Shown: one piece after another, positions 24,734-34,157 of the stretch | Layout: each line of letters starts with the position of its first letter | How positions within the stretch are numbered: position 1 is the stretch's first letter | NCBI GenBank assembly: GCA_930989765.1 | Contig: CAKNNA010000006.1 | Location: 1 to 55,854 of the forward strand | Direction: 5' to 3' | Length of the DNA stretch: 55,854 nt | Source: an uncultured Clostridium sp. | Lineage (GTDB): Bacteria; Bacillota; Clostridia; TANB77; CAG-508 | Notes under the pieces: model-generated | The model's input: only the letters and a program-made list of their open reading frames with translations | Database searches by the model: none | Told to the model about the DNA's origin: nothing | Position numbers and translations under genes: made by a program

Positions 24734-26473
24734 TTATTTTAAATCTATACTTATTTCAGATATTCTTCCTTCTTCATCATACCCAAATTTAACTTCATAG
24801 TTTCCTGAATTATCTATTTGTTCAGTACTTGTTATACTTCCTGTTAACTCAATATGTGAATTATCTTCTCCTGCATTATTTGCTGATACTAGTTGTAATA
24901 AAGATTTTGCCATAATTCCTCTTATTTCGCCTTCATACATTTTAAATTGTTCATTAAAAGCTTGTATTTGTGTCTCATTTGCAATAATTACACTTTGCTC
25001 TAAGTTATTTGCGAAAGTTGCAATACTTAATGTAAATGGATTGGTATATATTAATGGGTTTATATAGCCTTCAAATTGGATTTCTTCCATTTGATTTGAG
25101 TTTACATCTTGAATTCTTTGTCCTAATGCATTTAGGAAGTTTTGTATTTGCTCTGCACTATAGTCATTTAATATTATACTATTATTGCTATTTAAATTTT
25201 CTATACTTACACTTTCTTCGAAATTAACTTGATTTTTAAATTCATATCCAAAACTTATATTTGTAGGTGTGTTTTCTTCTTCATCTGTCATTCCTCCTGA
25301 TATTGTTAAATTATAATTTTCATTTACTGTTTGCATTTCTTGTAGTCCTGAATATGACATTATTAATTCCATTTTTATATTTAAGTCTAACGGTGTTCTA
25401 TCTGGAGCATTTCCATAAATATTTGACATATCTATATTTAAAGTTACTGTTCTTTTTATATTATCTTGGTCTTGTTCATATAATATATTTATTTGTGTAT
25501 CTGCAACATTTATTGATATTTGGCTTAATACTTTTTCTTTTACAATTAATGATATTATAATTGGATTTGTTTCTTCTACTTCTGATTTTTGCAATTCTTC
25601 TATCATTTGCTCTATTTCTCTTGAAGTTATTTCATTACTATTACCTGTTGTTGATTCATTACTATTGCTATAAGTGCTTAAAATAGTGTTTATTTTATTT
25701 AATATAATTGTATCGTCTTTTAGTACATTTAAAAGTTGTTCTAAAATATTTTTTATTTTTTCTTGGGTTAATGTTAATGTATATGTAGTTTGATTTTCTT
25801 CTTTATTAACTGCAAAATCTGTTTCTTCTAAATTATTTAAAATTACTGGTAGGTAATTTTGTCTTAATATTTCTTGTTCTTCTTGTGTAAATAATTCTTT
25901 AGTTTGAACTTCTGGTATTTCTATTTTGTCTGGTATTTGGCTTGAGTCTATATTAAGCTTTTCAAAAAATTCTTTTAGGTTATTATTTTCTATTGCTATA
26001 TTTTGAGTTGAAAAATAATCTGATTTTATTGCATATATGTCACCTACTTGTTTGTATGTAAATGGAAAATTTACATCATTTGTATAACTTAGAGTTATAT
26101 TTTCTTCTCTTTTTTTATTTTGATTGTCTATTTTCCCATTAAATTCAATAGTCATGTTATTAGCACTTTCTATGCCTTTTGCAACTTCTTGGTCTGTACT
26201 ACTTTCTTCTAAGGCTGAGCTGTCCATATTTGAAGTTAATGTTCCTTGATTAGTATATGGCATTTGGTTTTTCTTTTCAAAATATGTTTCTAAATCAATT
26301 TGCTCTTCTTTGCTTTCTTGCATAACAATTTGTGATGCATATTTAAAAAATAATTGTTTATTTGTTTTAAATGCATCTGTCGCAAAGTATAAGTATATTA
26401 ATATTCCTATAATAATTATCACTAATATTGATAGAATAATTATTATTTTTTTTATTATATCTTTACTTTTCAT
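24734..26473 (-). CDS. Large membrane-anchored protein of unknown function
   Basis: The 579-residue protein has one N-terminal helix (IIIILSILVIIIIGILIYLY) after a short Lys-rich cytoplasmic end; the rest is predicted extracytoplasmic and rich in Asn, Gln, Thr and Glu. It contains repeated strand-rich segments (ITLSYTNDVNFPFTYKQVGD, then YNLTISGGMTDEEENTP) suggesting a beta-rich fold in which two halves resemble each other. No enzyme motif is visible. It has its own Shine-Dalgarno (AAAAAAGGGG) and terminator, and stands between yebC and spoIIIA. I do not recognise it; a role at the surface or in sporulation is only a guess from position. Confidence 0.75.
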   Translation of the reverse strand: MKSKDIIKKIIIILSILVIIIIGILIYLYFATDAFKTNKQLFFKYASQIVMQESKEEQIDLETYFEKKNQMPYTNQGTLTSNMDSSALEESSTDQEVAKGIESANNMTIEFNGKIDNQNKKREENITLSYTNDVNFPFTYKQVGDIYAIKSDYFSTQNIAIENNNLKEFFEKLNIDSSQIPDKIEIPEVQTKELFTQEEQEILRQNYLPVILNNLEETDFAVNKEENQTTYTLTLTQEKIKNILEQLLNVLKDDTIILNKINTILSTYSNSNESTTGNSNEITSREIEQMIEELQKSEVEETNPIIISLIVKEKVLSQISINVADTQINILYEQDQDNIKRTVTLNIDMSNIYGNAPDRTPLDLNIKMELIMSYSGLQEMQTVNENYNLTISGGMTDEEENTPTNISFGYEFKNQVNFEESVSIENLNSNNSIILNDYSAEQIQNFLNALGQRIQDVNSNQMEEIQFEGYINPLIYTNPFTLSIATFANNLEQSVIIANETQIQAFNEQFKMYEGEIRGIMAKSLLQLVSANNAGEDNSHIELTGSITSTEQIDNSGNYEVKFGYDEEGRISEISIDLK

Positions 26474-26497
26474 TTTATCCCCTTTTTTCTTTTTTTG

Positions 26498-27220
26498 TTA
26501 TTCTTCTTCCCAATTGTGGTATACATTTGCAACATCATCTAAGTCTTCTAGTCTTTCAAGTAGCCTTTCCATTTTTTCTTTTCCATTTTCGTCTAGTTTT
26601 ACTGTTGTTGTTGGTATCATTTGGACTTCTGCTTCTAGAAATTCTAGTCCTTTTTCTTCTAATGCTTCTCTTACATTAGTAAAGTCTTGTGGTTCTGTTA
26701 TTATTTGATAAATTTCTTCTTCTGGTAAAAAGTCTTCTGCTCCTGCTTCTAAGGCTTGCATCATTAAATCATCTTCTTCTAGGTTGCAAGAATCTTTTTC
26801 TATTATAATTACTCCTTTTTTGTTGAACATATATGATACACATCCAGTAGTTCCTAAGTTTCCTCCTGATTTATCAAATACATGTCTTACATCTGCTGCT
26901 GTTCTATTTTTGTTGTCTGTTGCCGCTTCTACAATTACCGCTACTCCATTTGGTCCATATCCTTCATATGTGATTTCTTCATAGTTTTCATTGCTTGTTG
27001 ATGCTTTTTTGATTGCATTATTTATTGTGTCATTTGGCATGTTTGCTGCTTTACATTTTGCAATGACATTTTTTAATTTTGAGTTTCCTGCTGGATCTGG
27101 TCCACCTTCTTTTACTGCGATTAATAATTCCCTTCCTAATTTTGTGAATGCTTTTCCTCTTGCTGCATCTGCTTTTCCTTTTTTGGCTTGTATGTTGTGC
27201 CATTTACTGTGTCCTGACAT
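26498..27220 (-). CDS. yebC: YebC/PmpR-family protein
   Basis: The 240-residue protein starts [20 protein letters not shown] and has [38 protein letters not shown] and [18 protein letters not shown], diagnostic for YebC. The family has been described both as transcription regulators and as factors that relieve ribosome stalling. A TTSQ-like C-terminal segment is present. AAAGGAGG precedes the ATG. It appears to be transcribed alone or with the following gene. Confidence 0.94.
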   Translation of the reverse strand: MSGHSKWHNIQAKKGKADAARGKAFTKLGRELLIAVKEGGPDPAGNSKLKNVIAKCKAANMPNDTINNAIKKASTSNENYEEITYEGYGPNGVAVIVEAATDNKNRTAADVRHVFDKSGGNLGTTGCVSYMFNKKGVIIIEKDSCNLEEDDLMMQALEAGAEDFLPEEEIYQIITEPQDFTNVREALEEKGLEFLEAEVQMIPTTTVKLDENGKEKMERLLERLEDLDDVANVYHNWEEE

Positions 27221-27415
27221 GGTTAATTCCTCCTTTTAATTTTGTTTTTATATAATTATTATATTTTTAGTAAATTAAATAATTTGTTTACCTAAAATAT
27301 TTTATCATACTTTTTTTGCTTTGTGTATAGTTTTTTGGTTATTTATAGATATTTTGTTTTAAAATTACAAATATTTATATAATTCATTAAATAATCTCCC
27401 CCTGCTAATTATTAG

Positions 27416-27511
27416 TTATCGTTCAATATTTTCACCTTTTAAGCTTCCTACTAAACTTTTTATATATTTTAATACACTCATTATTGCATCATCTTTATAT
27501 GTATAAATCAT
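27416..27511 (-). CDS. Small open reading frame, 31 residues
   Basis: ATG at 27511 is preceded by GGGGGAAATAATT, one of the best Shine-Dalgarno sites in the region, and starts a 31-residue peptide (MIYTYKDDAIMSVLKYIKSL, then VGSLKGENIER). The peptide is charged at both ends with a possible amphipathic middle. It lies alone in the 27221-27732 gap. I do not recognise it. A hairpin (27536-27580) lies just upstream. Confidence 0.4.
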   Translation of the reverse strand: MIYTYKDDAIMSVLKYIKSLVGSLKGENIER

Positions 27512-27535
27512 AATTATTTCCCCCAATAATATTTT

Positions 27536-27580
27536 AAACTAATTGTAGGATAAACTCAATTTTTTTCCGACAATTAGTTT
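27536..27580. promoter_or_regulatory. Inverted repeat upstream of the small ORF
   Basis: AAACTAATTGT-x-GGA and TCC-x-ACAATTAGTTT form a 14-bp stem with one mismatch and a 15-base loop. On the minus strand it precedes the small ORF by 25 bases and has no U-tract, so a leader structure or operator is more likely than a terminator. Confidence 0.45.
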
Positions 27581-27732
27581 AATTTTTTTATAAATTATAT
27601 CATTTATTATAAGCTTTTATTTAGTTTTAATTCATTGATATTAGAATTTTAAAATATTTTTTGTTTTAGACAACAATTATATTCTTCTAAATTTTAAACT
27701 TTAACAATATACAATCTATATTTGTATATTTT

Positions 27733-28413
27733 CTATTTGCTTTTAAAAAATATCCAATTCATAATGTTTTCATCTGTTGCAAAACTATTTCCTCCTGCAT
27801 GTTGATCTGAATATCCTTTATTATCAAAATATTCTTGATTTTTTACATCTAATACTAGGGTTTCTCCTCCTCCTGAATATCCACTTATATATACTCTTGA
27901 TTTGTCAATATTATAATTTTCTAAAAAGAACTCTACTAATGCAATTGTATCATTTGCAGATTCTTCTCCCCAATCATCTAGTTGTGGAGATATAATTATC
28001 ATATCCTTATTATATTTTTGTGCTTCATAAGGATAATTTTCGCCCATATTTGCACCTAAACCTTGAAAATATAATCCTTCCCAACCAGGTAATGCAAAAT
28101 ATATTGCATACTCTTTTTCCTTATTGTATCCATCTGGATAATAACTTGTAAAATGTATATCTCCCTGTTTTTCTGAATGGAATACATTATCTAAAATAAA
28201 GCCTCTTGATTCTGTTTGCCCTACTTCTATATAATCATTTGTTGAGGTTTTACTTTCTACATCTAAATCTTCATTTAGAATGTTGTTATTCTGATTTGTA
28301 TTTATGGAACTTACATTTATTTTTTCTTTATATATTTGCATATATATAATTATTCCTGCAATAATTAAAATTACAACTAAAGTAATTAAACTTATTATAA
28401 TTTTTTTATTCAT
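27733..28413 (-). pseudogene. Anchored serine hydrolase with probable internal deletion
   Basis: The 226-residue product has one N-terminal helix and an alpha/beta hydrolase core with FALPGWEGLYFQG and the nucleophile motif SGYSGGGE. From memory of related hydrolases, about 80 residues holding the acidic catalytic residue normally lie between the SGGGETL and LVLDVK segments. Here GETLVLDVKNQEYF joins them directly, in frame. The catalytic His (YSDQHAGG) and the C-terminal IMNWIFF remain. The start ATG overlaps the flavodoxin stop by four bases (ATGA). Probably inactive; comparison is from memory, so certainty is moderate. Confidence 0.6.
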
Positions 28414-28895
28414 TGTATTTCATCAATCCAATCATTTATTTCTTTCATTTTTGTTATTAATTTATCTCCACCATCTGAATCAAACTGAATATCTTTTTTA
28501 GAAATTATATTACTTCCTTCACATAGTTTTTCCATGTCTTCTAAACAATGTCCAGGCCATCCTGCATGTGTTTGAACTAACACTACATCTTTTCCTTTTA
28601 AATTAATATTTGTAAGAAGTGTTCTTATTGCTGGTGCCATTGTGTACCACCATGTTGGTGTTGCAATTACTATTTTTTCATACATATCTATATTACTATT
28701 AATTGGTTTAATAGATGGTTTATATCCTCTATTTACCTCATCATGTCCTTGATTTGATATTTCTTGATATGTTCCTGTATAAGGGATAACTGTATCAATT
28801 TTTTCCATGTCTGCAAATAGTTTTTCTTGTAACATATTTGCAATTCTTTCAGTATTTCCTACTGCTTGTGAATAATATAATATTAATGTTTTCAT
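28410..28895 (-). CDS. Flavodoxin-family protein
   Basis: The 161-residue protein has the FMN phosphate loop LYYSQAVGNTERIA (about residues 5-18), IVIATPTWWYTMAPAIRTLL and VLVQTHAGWPGHCLEDM, matching flavodoxins of the flavodoxin_4 type found near hydrolases and LysR regulators in Clostridia. It probably binds FMN; the partner is unknown. AAAGGAGG precedes the ATG. It lies between two hydrolase genes in a locus that shows decay. Confidence 0.85.
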   Translation of the reverse strand: MKTLILYYSQAVGNTERIANMLQEKLFADMEKIDTVIPYTGTYQEISNQGHDEVNRGYKPSIKPINSNIDMYEKIVIATPTWWYTMAPAIRTLLTNINLKGKDVVLVQTHAGWPGHCLEDMEKLCEGSNIISKKDIQFDSDGGDKLITKMKEINDWIDEIQ

Positions 28896-29004
28896 TGTTT
28901 TTCCTCCTTTTTTGTGTTTAAATATCTTTTTAATTCTTTTTTGTAGATTACTAAAACATGTATATCAATTCCTTCTTCTAAATTTGCTTTAGGATATATT
29001 CATT

Positions 29005-29901
29005 TTATTTTAAAATTCTTTGTAAGCCGTTATATGTACACTCTATAACAGAATCCATATCATGATAACCTCCTTCTCTCATTAAATATATTAAATTACT
29101 ACTATTAAAAGTATCTGTTAATTTAAACATTGCTTTCATTTGGTTATCTGGTTGTGAAAATACTGCATCATTTGTTCCATTTGTTTGGCAAATATAAAAA
29201 TCATAATTTGAATTATCTGCAATTTGTTTTAGTCTATTTGCTGTTTCTTCTGGTTTTTCCCTACCACCATATGTTTGAACTATCCAAGAGTCTCCACTCA
29301 TTGGGATAAAATATTTTATTAAATCTAAATTATATTGGAATTGATACCATGTTGTTACTGCTCCCAATGAAAATCCTCCAAATGCTCTATGTTCTCTTGT
29401 TCCATAAGTATTGTAATTTTCATCTATAAAAGGTAATAATTCATTTCTAAATTCTTGATTATATACCGCTATTTCATCTGTTGAGCGTCCAAAATTTTGT
29501 GATTGGTTTTCTGCATCAAAAGTTAGACTAACTACTATAGTTGGTGCTATTAAATTGTCTTGTATCATATTGTCTAATACATTTACGATTGCATTATTGT
29601 CATAATTAAAATATCCCTCAGCTGTTCCTGTCCAACCATGCATAAAGAAAAATACATTATATCTTGTGTCTTTATCATTTTCATTATATCCATATGGTAA
29701 ATAAACATAAGCTGGCTTAGTTATTTCTTCTCTATTGTTTTGAGTATAATCATATGTTTGATATTCTATTCTTTCTACTCTTCCTTGTCTATTTGCCTTA
29801 TTAAAATAGTTATTTGGAACTGCATTTGTATATTCCATTGTAGCACTTGTAATTTCACTTGTAGTTTTTATATCTGATTGATTTTGGTCATTATTAATCA
29901 A
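29005..29901 (-). CDS. Esterase D/feruloyl-esterase-type hydrolase without signal peptide
   Basis: The 298-residue frame begins at a TTG that overlaps the end of the previous esterase by eight bases. It has the CE1-type core: VFFFMHGWTGTAEGYFNYD, the nucleophile elbow GGFSLGAVTTWY, and the His in MREGGYHDMDSVI. Relatives are secreted and have a signal peptide, which is absent here. The first residues (INNDQNQSDIKTT) look like a linker. It was probably once a domain of a longer secreted protein, or the C-terminal module of a fusion with the upstream esterase. Confidence 0.7.
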   Translation of the reverse strand: MINNDQNQSDIKTTSEITSATMEYTNAVPNNYFNKANRQGRVERIEYQTYDYTQNNREEITKPAYVYLPYGYNENDKDTRYNVFFFMHGWTGTAEGYFNYDNNAIVNVLDNMIQDNLIAPTIVVSLTFDAENQSQNFGRSTDEIAVYNQEFRNELLPFIDENYNTYGTREHRAFGGFSLGAVTTWYQFQYNLDLIKYFIPMSGDSWIVQTYGGREKPEETANRLKQIADNSNYDFYICQTNGTNDAVFSQPDNQMKAMFKLTDTFNSSNLIYLMREGGYHDMDSVIECTYNGLQRILK

Positions 29902-30892
29902 TCCATCCTTCGGCGGATGTTCCTTCTCCTAAACCAAATCCATGTGGTAATCCTTCAAATATTTCTATTTGCGTATCTGTTCCATTTGCTTTTATTCTAT
30001 TTATTCTTTCTTGCATTGTTTGATAAGGTGCTATTCCATCTCTTGTTCCTACACAATTATAAGTAGGTGGCTCTTCTCCTGTTACTTCTGTTAATGCTGT
30101 ATATTGCATAATGACAGCTGCTGGTCTTGGATATGCTTTTTCTCCATATTTTTCAGTTCCATTTCCTACCCATGCAGCCATACGAGCACCAGCAGAGCCT
30201 CCCCATAATGAATAATCTGATACATCTACTTGTAACTCATCTGCATGTTCGTGGATAAATGCTACTGCTCTTGCTAAATCCTCTGGTGCTGTTTGATATC
30301 CTGGTCTATAAATAATTGCAAATGCATTGTATCCTTTTTTCGATAGTTCTAAACAATGTGGAAAACTATCTGCTATTGCCCCTACATATACCATTCCACC
30401 TCCGCTACTTACGACAGCAAATTTTTCACCAGGATTTCCTTTAAAGAAAAATAGTCCTGTATTTTCTTTGTCTAGATTTTCTGCTTTTTCTTCATCTGTA
30501 TAAATGTCATAAAATATTGTATTTCCCTCATCTGCCATAGTTTTTAAATAATTTACTATTTCCACAGTTTTATTAGGGTTTATGTTATTGTACCAAGTAT
30601 AGGCATAACATACATCTCTTAATGATGTATTTGGGTTTATATCTTTATCAACTGGGAATATTAAATTTCCAAATCCGGCAAATGCTTTATCATTTATTAC
30701 TTCTCCTACTGTTGAATCTAATGTAAAACTTGAATTACTACTTTGATTAGTTGTAATATTTTCTGTTTTTTCGATATATTCATCATTATTATTTTCTGTA
30801 TAATTTTCTGACACATTGTTTTGATTTTCTAATATAAAATATGCACTTATTAATATTACAACTAAAATTATGACCAATAATATAATTATCAT
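29894..30892 (-). CDS. Anchored acetyl-esterase-like hydrolase, shortened C-terminus
   Basis: The 332-residue protein has a hydrophobic N-terminus (MIIILLVIILVVILISAYF), a Asn/Ser-rich linker and an alpha/beta hydrolase domain with the nucleophile in WGGSAGARMAAW and the His in GLPHGFGLGEGTSAEGW. Relatives continue for about ten more residues after EGW; here TAA follows GWID. The good Shine-Dalgarno (AAAAGGAG) serves ATG AGT AAA AAA TGA, whose stop overlaps the real ATG. One more A in that run would fuse them as MSKK plus the anchor, so the start is coupled or frame-damaged. Confidence 0.72.
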   Translation of the reverse strand: MIIILLVIILVVILISAYFILENQNNVSENYTENNNDEYIEKTENITTNQSSNSSFTLDSTVGEVINDKAFAGFGNLIFPVDKDINPNTSLRDVCYAYTWYNNINPNKTVEIVNYLKTMADEGNTIFYDIYTDEEKAENLDKENTGLFFFKGNPGEKFAVVSSGGGMVYVGAIADSFPHCLELSKKGYNAFAIIYRPGYQTAPEDLARAVAFIHEHADELQVDVSDYSLWGGSAGARMAAWVGNGTEKYGEKAYPRPAAVIMQYTALTEVTGEEPPTYNCVGTRDGIAPYQTMQERINRIKANGTDTQIEIFEGLPHGFGLGEGTSAEGWID

Positions 30893-31140
30893 TTTTTACT
30901 CATCAATCTATTTCTCCTTTTAATTGTGCTTTCTGCTATTATTGGTATTATACCATATTTAACTTATTGTGCCATTTCAAATTAGTTTATATTGCATTTA
31001 TTAAATGTTAATGCTAAATTTATTTTATTTTTTTATTTGTTATATATCATATTTTTTTCTAGCTTTTATTATAAACATATACAAAAAAAACAGATAATTT
31101 CAAAATTATTATCTGTTCTACTAATTTTAATTTCTTTAAA
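30893..31140. other. Intergenic with orphan terminator
   Basis: No gene. ACAGATAAT (31090-31098) and ATTATCTGT (31108-31116) form a stem that on the minus strand is followed by TTTTTTTT. No minus-strand gene lies upstream to need it, so it looks like the remnant of a deleted gene. Confidence 0.5.
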
Positions 31141-31533
31141 TTGGGAGATTATAAATTTTGTATTGCAGTACCAGTAAATCATCCTTTAGCTAAAAAAGAT
31201 GTGATTTCTTTTAAAGATTTATCTGGAGAAAAAGTTACAGCAATAACTACTGGTGATAGTAAACAAAATCAAGATATTTTAAAAAAGATTAAAACTAATT
31301 GTAAAAATGTAGAAATTATAGATGCACCATTTTTCTATGATATAAATGTTTTTAATAAATGTGAAGAAAATGGTAGTTTACTTGTTACTTTGGAATGTTG
31401 GAAAGATGTTCATCCTGCTTTTAAAACTATTCCTCTTGCTTCTGGAGAAATTATACCTTATGGCATTTTGTACTCGAAAACTCCAACTGATGATACTTTA
31501 AAGTTTTTGGATATTCTTAAAAATGTTATTTAA
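31141..31533 (+). pseudogene. LysR-type regulator remnant (effector domain only)
   Basis: The 130-residue frame matches the second half of a LysR substrate-binding domain: FCIAVPVNHPLAKKDVISFK, then DLSGEKV and LLVTLECWKDVHPAF. The N-terminal DNA-binding helix-turn-helix and half of the effector domain are missing; upstream is A+T-rich sequence with an orphan terminator and no suitable Shine-Dalgarno. It is the remains of a regulator that probably controlled the adjacent flavodoxin/esterase genes. Confidence 0.8.
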
Positions 31534-31534
31534 A

Positions 31535-31604
31535 AAAATTATGGGGTGTTTTCTTTAGTGTCTGTCTAAGTTAAGACACTAAAGGGAACACTCCCATAAT
31601 TTTT
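31535..31604. terminator. Long hairpin between convergent genes
   Basis: AAAAATTATGGGGTGTTTTC, then TTTAGTGTCT, pairs with AGACACTAAAGGGAACACTC, then CCATAATTTTT: about 28 paired bases with small mismatches and a loop of some 11 bases. It can end transcription from both sides. Its length and internal symmetry also fit a miniature mobile element. Confidence 0.7.
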
Positions 31605-31617
31605 AGTTTCTTTGTTA

Positions 31618-33318
31618 CTATTTTATTAACTCTAAGTTTGCTTGTCTTTTTATTTTATTAGTTGTTGTTTTTATTAATGGCTCTTCTGAAATTATCATAC
31701 CTCTTATTGCCTTATATTTTGGCATAATTTTATTTATTTCTTTAATTTTATCAGATAATACTTTGTAAATTTCATCATCTGTTTCTACTTTATATGCTTC
31801 TTTCATTATACTTCTGTCAAAAATAATTTTTGCATTTATTTTTATATCTTCTTTATCATCTGATTGTTGTTTTCCAAATATAAATGATTCTTTTACACCT
31901 TCTATTTTATTTATTAACCCTTCCATTTCTTCTGGGAATATGTTTTTACCATTTTTTAAAACAATTACACTCTTTTTTCTTCCACAAATAAAAATATAAC
32001 CATCTTCGTCAATTTTTGCTAAATCACCTGTATGAAACCATCCATCTTCTTCCATTACTTCTTTAGTTGCTTTTTCATCATTAAAATATCCAAGCATAAT
32101 ATTTGGTCCTTTTACAGTAAGTTCTCCCATTCCTTCTTCATTTGCATCGTCTATTCTTGCTTGCACATGTGGAAGTGGTTTTCCAATTGAGCCTACTCTA
32201 AAGTTTTCATCTGTTTCAACACCTATTACTGGTGATGTTTCTGTTAAACCATATCCTTGGCATAAATTTATTCCCCAATCTCTAAATGCATATTCTACTT
32301 CTTTGTCTAGCGCTGCTGCTCCACTAACAAATAATTTGATGTCTCCTCCAAAGATGTCATGAATACTTTTAAAGATTTCTTTCTTTTCTGCCATTGTTTT
32401 ATTTCTGTTTTCTTCCATAAGTTTTTTAGTAGCTTCAAATTTTCCTTGTTTTTCAAGGTTTTTTATAATAGTTTTGTACATACTTTCATATATTGCTGGT
32501 ACAAATGATGCAAAAGTTATTTTATATTCGTTTAAGTTTTCTACAATATGTCTTATTCCTTCACAAAAAGATCTTTGAGCTCCTATGTATAATGAATATA
32601 ACATTCCTACTGTACATTCAAAAACATGGTGTAATGGTAAAAATGATAATATTCTATCACTTGAATCTATTGTAAGTACAGATGCAAAATCCATTACATT
32701 TGAAACTAAATTTTTATGTGAAAGTGCAACTACCTTTGATTTTGATGTTGTTCCTGATGTAAATAGCATTATATTCATTTCTTCTGGATTTATTTTTGCA
32801 TCTATAAATTCTTTGTTTCCTTCTTCTATTAGTTTTTTCCCTTTTTCTATTAATTCTTTTTCTGAATAAATACCTTCATCATGTACACATGAGTCCATAG
32901 ATATTAAATGTTTTAGTTTATTTTTTTCACTATATCTTATTGTTTTTATTGTTTCTTCATATTTTTTAGAATAAAATATAGCTTCTACTTCTGATCTTTC
33001 TATTAGTTCTTCTAATTCATTAGGTGGAAGTGATCTATCTAGCGGAACTACTATTCCAGTTCCACATACTACTGATAAATATGCTATTTCCCATTCATAT
33101 CTATTTTCTCCAATAACTGCTATCCTTTTATTTTTTAATCCTAAACTAATTAATGCTGTTCCAAGGCTATTTATCATATCTCTTATTTCTTTGTGTGTAT
33201 ATGTTTTGTAATTTCCTTCACTTAATTTTATTTTGTATCCTGGTCTTTCACCATATAAATTTCCTGTTTTTTCTAACATATCTTTTAAATCTGTTACTTG
33301 TATGATATTTTTACTCAT
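31618..33318 (-). CDS. Long-chain acyl-CoA (or acyl-ACP) synthetase
   Basis: The 566-residue AMP-forming ligase has the phosphate loop MLFTSGTTSKSKVVALSHKN, the A5-type LCQGYGLTETSPVIGV, and GWFHTGDLAKIDEDGYIFICGRKK followed by LKNGKNIFPEEME. This pattern is that of long-chain fatty acid ligases. It activates fatty acids as acyl-adenylates. Its place after fabZ and the membrane protein suggests a role in recycling or incorporating fatty acids. AGGAG precedes the ATG. The exact acceptor (CoA or ACP) cannot be told. Confidence 0.9.
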   Translation of the reverse strand: MSKNIIQVTDLKDMLEKTGNLYGERPGYKIKLSEGNYKTYTHKEIRDMINSLGTALISLGLKNKRIAVIGENRYEWEIAYLSVVCGTGIVVPLDRSLPPNELEELIERSEVEAIFYSKKYEETIKTIRYSEKNKLKHLISMDSCVHDEGIYSEKELIEKGKKLIEEGNKEFIDAKINPEEMNIMLFTSGTTSKSKVVALSHKNLVSNVMDFASVLTIDSSDRILSFLPLHHVFECTVGMLYSLYIGAQRSFCEGIRHIVENLNEYKITFASFVPAIYESMYKTIIKNLEKQGKFEATKKLMEENRNKTMAEKKEIFKSIHDIFGGDIKLFVSGAAALDKEVEYAFRDWGINLCQGYGLTETSPVIGVETDENFRVGSIGKPLPHVQARIDDANEEGMGELTVKGPNIMLGYFNDEKATKEVMEEDGWFHTGDLAKIDEDGYIFICGRKKSVIVLKNGKNIFPEEMEGLINKIEGVKESFIFGKQQSDDKEDIKINAKIIFDRSIMKEAYKVETDDEIYKVLSDKIKEINKIMPKYKAIRGMIISEEPLIKTTTNKIKRQANLELIK

Positions 33319-33381
33319 TTTTTGCTCCTCATTCCTAATATTTTATGTTTTTTAGTTTTATTTATTTTTGTAATTATAATT

Positions 33382-34132
33382 TTACTCTATGCTTGTTTGT
33401 TCTTCTATTTCTTTTGCTTTTTGTTGCAATTTTTCTACTATGCTATTATATTCTTCTAGCTTTTGATAATCGTTAAATAAAATTTCATTGTTTTCATTTT
33501 GCCAAGCATCTTGATTATCTACTAAATATTGATATGCTTCTATTAACAAATCAAACATTTCTGTAATTTTATTTTTATTTTCTAACATTTCATTTTGTAT
33601 ACTTTCTAATTCAGATGCTAAGTCGTTTATCATTATTTGGTTATATAAGTCTTCATATTTTTTACTTAAATTTTTTTCTTTTATTCTATTTTCTATATAT
33701 TCTTTAGATGTCATTTCTATTAATTTATTTATTTGCTCTTCAAGGTTTGCTTTTAATGTATTTAATTCTTGAATTTTTCCTGCTAATTCTGACTTTTCGG
33801 CTGTAAATTGTAAATTTTCAACTCCCTTATTTGCTATTCCGAATTTCTTTTACTACATCTGAATATTCTTGCATATAATTTTTTATTGTTTCTTCTACTT
33901 TTGCATAATCACCACTTGTTTTTATTGCTGTATTATATTCATCTTCACCTACAACTTTGTTGCTCAAAGTTACTACTTCTTTTAATAATATATTTTGCTG
34001 TGTAAAATCAATTATTTTTGGTACTATGATTAATGCTATTACTGCAATTATAATTACAATTAATACAATAAAAAATAACTTTTTCTTTCCTTTTTTTTGG
34101 TTATTTTCATTAATTTTATTTTCTTCTATCAT
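33382..34132 (-). CDS. Membrane-anchored coiled-coil protein, joined by a +1 shift at CGG
   Basis: Two frames make one 249-residue protein. The first (34132 to 33842) has a Lys/Asn-rich start, one membrane helix (LFFIVLIVIIIAVIALIIVP) and NYMQEYSDVVKEI. It meets ATT CGG AAT at 33841 and would end four codons later. Skipping the C gives GIANKGVENLQFTAEKSELA, then KIQELNTLKANLEEQINKLI, and runs straight into the second frame, which is a long coiled coil to SIE. The ATG at 33714 in the second frame has no Shine-Dalgarno. The 42 codons between site and ATG are open and coiled-coil-like. Function unknown; it lies between fabZ and an acyl ligase. Confidence 0.8.
33838..33841 (-). other. +1 frameshift site CGGA in the coiled-coil gene
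   Basis: GAA ATT CGG AAT is read as GAA ATT (C) GGA ATA. The zero-frame CGG is codon 98. It fuses two frames that otherwise leave a 112-base gap with no start signal. Confidence 0.82.
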
Positions 34133-34157
34133 AAAAAACTTCCCCTTTTTTTATTTT

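Noticed and set aside
29894..29901. A further frameshift site joining the two esterase frames
   Set aside because: No CGG is present at the junction and both partners are shortened there, so deletion or overlapping genes explain it better.
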